The notes beneath the pieces were generated by a model, which worked only from the letters and a program-made list of their open reading frames with translations, had not been told where the DNA came from and did no database searches. Both the position numbers and the translations under genes were made by a program. A stretch of 64,000 nt of DNA. Origin: Axinella damicornis (lineage: Eukaryota > Porifera > Demospongiae > Axinellida > Axinellidae). Below are positions 55,323 through 64,000 of this stretch, in pieces. The DNA is taken from contig OZ007505.1 of the NCBI GenBank assembly GCA_963931865.1, forward strand, positions 12,476,868-12,540,867. The letters are read 5' to 3'. The first letter of the stretch is position 1. Each line of letters opens with the position of its first letter.

Positions 55323-55429
55323 CTGTGATTGTTTTGTGTTGTGTACATGTTCTGTATGTGTGTGTGCAATATTATATGCACATGCATGGGTGCATGATGT
55401 AATAACCCTAATTCATTCTTTATTGTCAG

Positions 55430-55690
55430 CTGCACCGCCTTGAGGGTGCTCCACTGGGGGTGTGGGAGTGATATGTCACCATCAAGTCCCCTCACCTGTA
55501 CCCTCCCCAGGAGCCGCCTCCTACCACCTCTTCCCTTCTTCAGGAGTCACCTCCCCCCACCTCTGCCCTCCCCCAGGATCCGCCTCCCCCCACCTCGATC
55601 TGTCCCCCCCCCCCCCCCCCCCCGAGCCACCTCACCAACTCACCCGTCTTCCATCTCCAACATCACCCAACCCTCACAGAGTAGTGGAAG
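55430..55690 (+). pseudogene. Second PDZ start and Pro-rich block, unit 2
   Basis: LHRLEGAPLGVWE shows a deletion in the binding loop. It continues as SDMSPSSPLTCTLP and Pro-rich codons through a C run at 55604-55623. Same fused layout as 52629-52886. Confidence 0.5.
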
Positions 55691-56381
55691 TGCAGGTGCG
55701 TGTGTGTGTGTGTGTGTGTCCTGTGTTTGTGTGTGTTGTGTGTTGTGTACATGTTGTGAATGTGTGTGTGTGTGCAATATATTGTGTGGTGTAAATCAGT
55801 ATTTCATTCTTTAATAGTCAGCTACACTGCCTAGAGGGTGCTCCACTGGGGAACGTGATTGAGCTCGGGGTGGGAGTGATACAGAAATTAAGTATATGTC
55901 ACCATCAAGTCCATGATACGTACATGGCTCCCCTGCCGGCCGGCTGAAGAAAGGAGAGCAGCAATGTGCCCCGATATCCTGATGGCTTTGATGCCGGGCT
56001 ATGCGCTCTGTGGATAGGTGGAGAACCAGTGTAGAGATTAAATTTGTTCTAGGTTAGTGAACATGCAATCAATTCCTCTTTCATTACTGTAGCTATTGTG
56101 TCCTGATGGCTTCGCTGCCTGGTTGTGCACTCTGCGGAGGGGTGGAGAAGCATCGTGGAGATTAGATTTGTTGTAGGTTAGTGAATCTATTCCTGTTTTC
56201 ATTACTGTAGCTAATGTGTCCAGATGTCCTGACGGCTTTGCTGCCTGGGTGTGCACTGAGCAATGGAGAACCAATGTGGAGATTTAATTTGTTCAAAGTG
56301 AGTGAACATGCAAATTGATTCTGCCCCCCCCCCCCCCCCACACACACACACACACACACACTCTGCTGTGTTTCATTATCT

Positions 56382-57480
56382 GTATCATTATCCACAATGT
56401 CATCCAGGGGGAAAAGACAGGCATACAGGTATGTGAAATCACCATAGCTTCATCCCTGTCTATAGTTTGTTGATTTGGAGACAAGGCTACTGTGTGTAAG
56501 GAAGCTTGGAGTATACTTGAGAACTTGACTGTCATTTCAAGTCATCTCAACTCTGTTGATAGAACAGAAGGTAGTACAATTTAATCTCTGTCCAATGATG
56601 TCTCATTGTCATCATATCATGATATAGCTATTGAGGGGCACTGTATTCCCCTCTGCAGTGATGGCCGACTCAAGGCAGGAGATGTTCTTCTGATGATAGA
56701 TGGGAAGATTGTGGTGGACCTGAACCACAGGGCGGTAGAAGCACTTCTGGAGTCGGCCTAACAGGTTGTCCAGCTGCTGGTCACTAGAGGGGTGAGAGCT
56801 CTGCAGATATTTCACTGCATGATCTGAACAAATGTGTTGGAGAACATATCTGGCCGGAGCATTTCCATGCTTGAGTTTAGAGTTAAATTCGGACTGGAGC
56901 ACTGGCAACTTGAACACCTTGAGATATGTCTATTGGGGGAAAAAAGAGTAATTTGGCTAAGGGGTTACAAGCTGCATCTGATTGGTGGCTTTATAGATGG
57001 TTTGTGAAGTGGAAGACTGTCAGAACAGCCCTTATTGCAAAATCATGTATTAGTAATGGCATAAATACCTGCAGCAGAGGAAACATGCAACTGAGCTACT
57101 TTGTCTTTTACTCAACAGATACGGTCCATCCCGGAGAGCCTGGCTGCTGAGATTGGGGTGCTTGGCACTTGTGAGGTTGTTTGTGGAAAGGGTCGACTGA
57201 GGAAGTGAGGCACTCTATACAATCTGGCAGTGGCTGAGTTGAGAACGCCGAGGGATGTGGACATTGTCCAGAGTGTGCTCCGAATCTTTGAAGATCATGG
57301 CAAAAGGACATGCCGCGCTGGCACCAGGTTTGTGACACATGACACATTGTGCATGTGTGTCTTCTTCTGCAGCTATCACCATGGTAACATTAATTGTTGT
57401 CACTCACTCCTTCAGTTCTCCACAAAAGAGGCGGGCCAGTTGGTTGCTGAGGCACTTCTGCTTTGTCATGCCGGAGGGCA
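56382..57480 (+). pseudogene. PDZ unit 3: exon a remnant, exons b, c and d
   Basis: Only the end of exon a survives (56382-56430, CIIIHNVIQGEK). Exon b (56659-56791) reads DGRLKAGDVLLMIDGKIVVD but has TAA in the helix. Exon c (57119-57327) reads IRSIPESLAAEIGVLGTC, then has TGA for Trp, then DVDIVQSVLRIFEDHGKR. Exon d (about 57415-57480), seen only here, reads FSTKEAGQLVAEALLLCHAG. Dead copy, but the fullest exon order. Confidence 0.7.
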
Positions 57481-57532
57481 GGTGAATGTTTGACGCATAT
57501 CACTGTAATATGTCGATCCATTTCTTTACACA

Positions 57533-57580
57533 CTGGTCTGCATGTCTGTCTGTCTATCTGTCTGTCTGTCTGTCTAGTAG
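57533..57580. repeat. (CTGT)n tetranucleotide repeat
   Basis: About nine TGTC units with one TATC change after the exon d donor. Confidence 0.9.
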
Positions 57581-58267
57581 TTGTCTGCCTATATTTTTGG
57601 TCGGTTTCTCTTACACATCCATGCACCTTAATTTACACATGCACATCTCTGCTTTTGAGGCCTCCACAAGAGCAGCAGACACCTCCCCTCCCTCAACCCT
57701 CTGTCATGAGCTGCCAACCCTCACCTCTACCGTCCTTCATGAGCCACCTACCCTAGCCTCGTTCCCAGGCCCGAGACTGCAGCTGCCCTCCGTCAGGAGC
57801 CGCCTCCCCACTCCTCCTTCAGGAGCAGCAGTCTCTGCTAGTCTCCAACAGACTCTGCTAGTCTCCAGTAGTCTCTGCTGGTCCTTTATTACTTTAGCAC
57901 ACCGGCAACACATGCTTAGGCTATCGTCCCAAAATGCCACGTTTTTTCTGCATGTGCTAAAAGTGATAAGGCTGCATGGGTGGGGTCCTCGCAACATTAC
58001 ACCTGACTTAAGTATTCTGTGTTCTTGGCAATTGCATTGTGTTTCAAATCTTTCTAATGATTCAAGCAAACATGTACAACAGGCGGTAGCAAATGCTGCA
58101 TGATGTGCAAGCTCTAGAATAAAGTAGTGCCAAAAACATAATGAACATGTATGGTATAAAACTGAACTGGTGAAAAATACTCGAGCAGCAGCATTACAAA
58201 CAATCTGTAAAATGTACAAACTTATTACACTCGTGGTACATACCTTCCCCCAGCTCTGCCCTCTCCC

Positions 58268-58680
58268 ATGCAGGAGCCGCCTCCCTGCACCTCTGCCCTC
58301 CCTCAGGAGCCACCTCCTACCACCTCTTCCCTTCTTCAGGAGCTGTCTCCCCCCACCTCTGCCCTCCCCCAGGATTGGCCTCCCCCCACCTCGATCTGCC
58401 CTCCCCCAGGAGCTGCCTCCCCAACTCACCACTCTCCCATCTCCAACCCTCATGGAGTAGTGCAGGTGCGTGTTTGTGTGAGTGTCCTGTGTTTGTGTGT
58501 TGTGTACATGTTGTGTATGTGTGTGTGTATGTGCAATATTGTGTGGCGTAATTCAGTCAGCTGCACGGCCTTGAGCTAGGTGCTCCACTGGGGAACGTGA
58601 TTGAGGGTGGGAGTGATACCGAAATTAAATATGTCACCATAAAGTTCCTGGATCCAGCATTAAAAGTGAGCACTACTCTG
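58268..58680 (+). pseudogene. Pro-rich block and second PDZ start, unit 3
   Basis: Pro-rich codons at 58268-58460, a short GT region, then at 58561 LHGLELGAPLGNVIEGG followed by SDTEIKYVTIKFLDPALK, the most PDZ-like version of this exon. The loop I-to-N change would weaken ligand binding. Open to the donor-like AAAG|TGAGC at about 58664. Confidence 0.55.
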
Positions 58681-59300
58681 AGATCCAGGTCCCTGGCCCA
58701 TGAAATACAGTTAGTGGTATTATTTCCTTCTTGACTCGATTACCATCAGTTTGATCGATCTGCTTCTTGGCTGTGCAACCACCAATGTAGATGGTAGAGG
58801 CCACAACGAATGCCACCCAAGAAGCTACAATAAAAGGACTGATGCATACTTTTGGAAAGAATTCATGCAGTAGCTTTTTGTGTGCAGTCAAAATGTCCCT
58901 ACATATACTTCTATAGTGCCCAAACTGATGTTAGGTACCACTCAGATGCACACATTACATACATTTCAGAGACTTTAAGACTCACTCAACCATAATAGCT
59001 ATGTACAGCAGATTGAAAACATTGGCACAATAATTATTGGGTAAGTGAATGGCTTTCTGCTTAAAATGATTAGATTCATGGGGGTAATTACATATTGTGG
59101 TTTGTTGGCTGTTGCAAGACAATTGCAATCTGTCATCATGTTCATGTATCCTTGCTAGGAGTAAAGGTGACTTGGGAAAAGGCTATGTTGGCTGGTGTAT
59201 GCTCTTCTAGTTTGGGTACTTGAAACGCTAGTTAACCATTATGTTTCAGGGGTTGCAAGCAACAGTAACCTTAAAATTATTTTATTGATTTGCCCAACAG

Positions 59301-60311
59301 AAGTGCAAGTTCACATGATAAATGGAGCTAATGGGCTGGGCCTGCGGATTGTCAACAAAAACATCTGTATCATCATCCGCAACGTCATCAAGGGGGAACA
59401 GGCACACAGGTATGTGATAGATTCATCCCTCTATAGCTCGTTGATTTGGAGGCAAGGCTAGTGTGTGGATGGAAGCTTGGAGTATACTTGGGAGCTTTGA
59501 CTGTAATTTCAAGTAATCTCAACTCTGATGATCGAACAGAAGGTAGTAAAACTTAATCTCTGTCCAGTAATGTCATCATGACATCATTGTCATCGTACCA
59601 TGACATAGCTATTCAGGGGCACTATATTCCCCCCTGCAGGGATGGCCGACTCAAGGCAGGCAATGTTCTTCTGTTGATGGGAAGATTGTGGTGGACCTGA
59701 ACCACAGGGCGGTAGAAGCAGTTCTGGAGTCGGCCCAGCAGGTTGTCCAGCTGGAGGTTGCACTAAAGGGGTGAGAGTTCTGAGTTCTGCAGTATGGCTG
59801 ATGTTTCAACTATATACATGCTCTGAACTACCGGTAATGTGTTGGAGAACATATCTGGAGCATCTAGCTAGCTAGTCATGCAAGCAGAATTTTCCGCGCT
59901 GGCAACTCGAACACTTTAAATTATTGGGGATAAGTAATTTGGGTAAGGGGTTACAAGCTGCTGCATCTGATTGGTGGCTTTATAGATGGTTTGTGAAGTG
60001 GAAGACTATCAGAAAAGCTCTTACTGCATGCAAAAGTCATGTATTAGTAATGGCATAAATACCTGCAGCGGAGGAAACATGCAACTGAGACTATTTTGTC
60101 TTTTACTCAACAGATACGGTCCATCCTGGAGAGCCTGGCTGCTGAAATTTGAGTGCTTGGATTGTTTGTGGAAAGGATGGACTGAGGAAGTGGGGCACTC
60201 TATACAATCTGACAATGGCTGAGTTGAGAACGGCGAGGACGTGGACTTTGTCCAGAATGTGCTCCAATACCTGGAAGAGCACGAGCAAAGGACACGCCCT
60301 GCTGGCACCAG
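59301..60311 (+). pseudogene. PDZ unit 4: exons a, b and c
   Basis: Exon a (59301-59409) is the best copy: EVQVHMINGANGLGLRIVNK, ending VIKGEQAHR. Exon b (59640-59770) has lost a few bases (NVLLLMGRL). Exon c (60114-60311) has TGA early and a deletion, with VLQYLEEHEQRTRPAGTR at the end. With intact exon b of unit 2 it shows what the ancestral PDZ looked like. Confidence 0.7.
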
Positions 60312-60610
60312 GTTCGTGACACATGACACGTTGTGCAGAGAAATTTTTTTTGCCTCTAGTAACTATACTAACTGTATAGCTGAAAATATTTTGCCTTTCT
60401 AACAAAATTATTACGACTTAAGGTTACGGGATACTCGTCGCGCTGTGCGAAATGTATTGGGAAATGTATACTTAACCGAAAATCTCTGGTACGAAGTGCG
60501 TGACCAACTTGATTCTGGGGGTGGAGGTGCGCTGTCACAAGGTGCAGGCCGGGCATGACAGAACCCAACCCTCCACATCCCCGCATCCCCTCCCCTCCCT
60601 CCACATGCAG

Positions 60611-61870
<1,260 letters not shown>

Positions 61871-62440
61871 ATGGTGAACTGGGTTTCAATGAGTGTGACA
61901 CCATTGTCCTCACCCATGAGATCAATTGACTGGAAGGGGAGGTGAATGGACAACCAGGATACTTATTTGATTGCTTGTGCCCTTTAATTCTATTTAATGG
62001 TAGTAGGCAACCAGTTTTGTGTTCTTTTTTAATGTTGTTGCACTTTTCTGCTCAGCACGACTATAATTCACTGTTTTGATGAGATGGAGGAGATAATGAT
62101 TTTGAGCTCCTAAGTATTTAAAACTCCACAGTTTGCTGATGCTCTGCATGACTGTGCTGCTCAAAAAAGTGGTAACCTTGTCTGCATGCTTGGATGCAGC
62201 AATCTGGTAAAGCTAAATTGATAGCAAAGATGTTTGACAACGCTGGTATGTCATTTACATTTACACGTGCCACAAGGATGTGAGCGAGAAACAGTAATGG
62301 AATGCCAATTCATTGAACAGTGGGACAATGAACTTTGAGGGCATGCAGTCTATAGTAAGAGAGGTGAAGCAGGTAACAATTAAACTGAGCCTATAGGCTG
62401 TTCAAGTCCCAATTTCAACTGGAAGGATACCGCACTCAAG
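61871..62440. other. Non-coding stretch
   Basis: Nothing recognised; probably 3' UTR, intron or old repeat. Confidence 0.5.
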
Positions 62441-62690
62441 TTAAAGTGGGCGAAGTATCGAATAGCTCACACAAAACTAAAGGTGAACTGTCACCGACTA
62501 CAAATAGAACTCGGAATTAAGATACCACAAGCCATAATCCATTCCCCCAGACCAGAGGCTTTGCAAGCGATGTCAATGTGTTGAGGATGAGATACACTTC
62601 CTGTGTGTTTGTCCATGCCTATTCAAGCAGGATCCTAGGAGGGAAGAACTCATCCAGGTTTCAGATACCTCTCAACTATAGACAAATTTA
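62441..62690 (+). pseudogene. Second LINE reverse transcriptase C-terminal relic
   Basis: Shifted frames give KLKWAKYRIAHTKLKVNC, then RLCKRCQCVEDEIHFLCVCP, then LFKQDPRREELI. The C-x2-C ... H-x4-C tail motif equals that at 44491-44545 but in a different LINE lineage. Stops and shifts show it is dead. Confidence 0.68.
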
Positions 62691-64000
62691 TTAGCTTCCA
62701 CAAACACAAACATTGTAATTAAATGCCCTTGCTAGACTTGTTCATGCCGCATTTAAAATACATGTGCACAGTAGAATACACAGACTTGCTCATGCTGCAT
62801 TTAAAATACGTACACAGTATTGACTCATGATCATAAGCCAGCCCAGCTTTTACGTGTCATTAGTATAAAATTTAATCATGTAATAGCATGGCTTGCAGTG
62901 CAAGTTGGGATAAATTGCACGAGTAATGCATTCAGGAGGTGATAAATATTGCACGAGTGCTGAGACTCCATAGAAGTTAGGAATAGGGTGGCGCGGGTGT
63001 TTCCAATCCATGATAAAATTGAAGGAATCTACAACAATAACAATATAGTATACAACAACTAAACAGATGCTTTGTTTCAATGTTGATGTGAGCATGCAGG
63101 TCCCTCAGGTACTAGTAGAGCATCCTTGACTTTGTCTGCCAGGGTAGGGTCAGTGAAGTACTCTAGACCAAGATGAACATCTTGTTAATACAATGCACTT
63201 AGTCTATTAAGCTTGAAGTCCGTATAATAGCCAGTGTGGTACAGTACCATTATGTGTGGATCCACCCTTAATTGGCTTAATATTCATCGTCAGATATATG
63301 TTCCTATTACAAGTACATGTACAATATATTATGCTCAATGCATCTAATTACACAAGGGCTATACGCAAGTCAAATATTGGCATCAAGCCACATTCCCAGG
63401 CCACCCAGCTTTCCAGTACACATGTGCATGCTGCAAGTGACTATATAAAAGCTTGGTGGTGGGGGGGGGGGGGGGGGAATGAGGCAATATATAACCTCTG
63501 GAGGACTTTGAACTTTCATCTCTTATTCTAGGTGCAGTACCCTTGTTCCCAGGCCTGCTACACAGTGCACCACATACTTCACATCACAGTACTGCAAACC
63601 CTATGCACTGAGACATGCTACAAAAGCTGCATGGATCATGAACTGGACAATCAATTACGTCTGAACCCTTCAAGTGCACCCACCCACCTCCCCCTGTCCC
63701 ACCCTTTCTTCTCATGCCACTTCTCCAAAGTACATCACTGGATGTAACATCACAAGATGAAAGTTTCATGCCATCTATATTATGGCTTTATTGGTTGAAG
63801 TGTTAACCCTTGGAAGTTGACATTAAAGTCCAGCATGGGCTTGTCAGAGCTTGGCCTTGAAAAGCCCTTCATTGGAGCCGGGTGGGTCCATTTCTCTCCT
63901 AATTTGCATGAATGGGCTGAGATAACTGTCCTCCCACCTGGTAGGGCCTCCATTTCTGGCAGTTAAGTGCTTTTCCCGGCCTAGATGGGTCGTGGTTAGC
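62691..64000. other. Non-coding stretch with a decayed hairpin element
   Basis: A degenerate TAGCCTCG-type element lies at about 63383-63488 (CACATTCCCAGGCC ... GGGGGAATGAGGC, with a 16-bp G run). The rest shows no exon, RNA gene or repeat that can be named. Confidence 0.5.

Larger units (their letters stand above)
49400..60340 (+). repeat. Locally duplicated PDZ gene cluster, four units
   Basis: Units share the same order: PDZ-a exons, a helical exon, a Pro-rich exon, GT repeats, a second PDZ start exon and the 75-bp repeats. Exon series start at 50481, 54553, 56382 and 59301. Non-coding anchors such as CATACACCAGGGGCG (about 49946 and 54028) and the ATTCATGCAGTAGCTTTT block (50048, 54128 and 58862) confirm segmental duplication. 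Each unit has lost or broken at least one exon. Confidence 0.85.

Overview
The window looks like nuclear DNA of an animal. Genes are split by short GT-AG introns, about half the sequence is intergenic or intronic, microsatellites and homopolymer C/G runs are common, and transposon remnants sit everywhere. A spliced integrase/Ulp1/PHD transposase, a Ty3/gypsy element and HAUS6, endophilin, sushi and PDZ homologues point to a marine invertebrate, plausibly a demosponge. The species is inference from content only.

Layout. 1-3730: left-hand part of a Ty3/gypsy retrotransposon on the minus strand (gag-pol, tRNA-Ser primer site, 5' LTR). 4.2-4.8 kb: ankyrin-like exon fragments. 7.9-8.9 kb: a 23-bp minisatellite split by a 231-bp inverted-repeat element. 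9.3-9.65 kb: two foldbacks. 10411-15967: a complete Ginger-type cut-and-paste element with TIRs, a 4-bp target duplication and a seven-exon transposase. 16.5-19.3 kb: MITEs and non-coding sequence. 19.6-25.4 kb: host exons, including a convincing HAUS6 (augmin) gene. 26-37.5 kb: mostly foldback elements, inverted repeats and local duplications. 37.6-41.9 kb: an unrecognised spliced plus-strand gene. 42.0-43.3 kb: sushi/CCP exons on the minus strand. 44 kb and 62.5 kb: 3' ends of LINE reverse transcriptases. 49.4-60.3 kb: a locally duplicated PDZ/Pro-rich gene in four decayed units. 60.6-61.9 kb: the end of an endophilin-type BAR-domain gene.

Two patterns cut across the window. First, many tiny hairpin elements (37-420 bp) share ends of the type TAGCCTCGTTCCCAGGCC or TAGTCTC. 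Seven of them are flanked by 7-9 of 9 matching bases, so they look like Mutator-like foldback MITEs with 9-bp target duplications. Second, single-base frame breaks occur in host exons (HAUS6, endophilin, sushi) as well as in the transposase. Residual sequencing indels are therefore as likely as gene decay for many breaks, whereas the gypsy polyprotein stays in one frame for its whole visible length with a single TGA.
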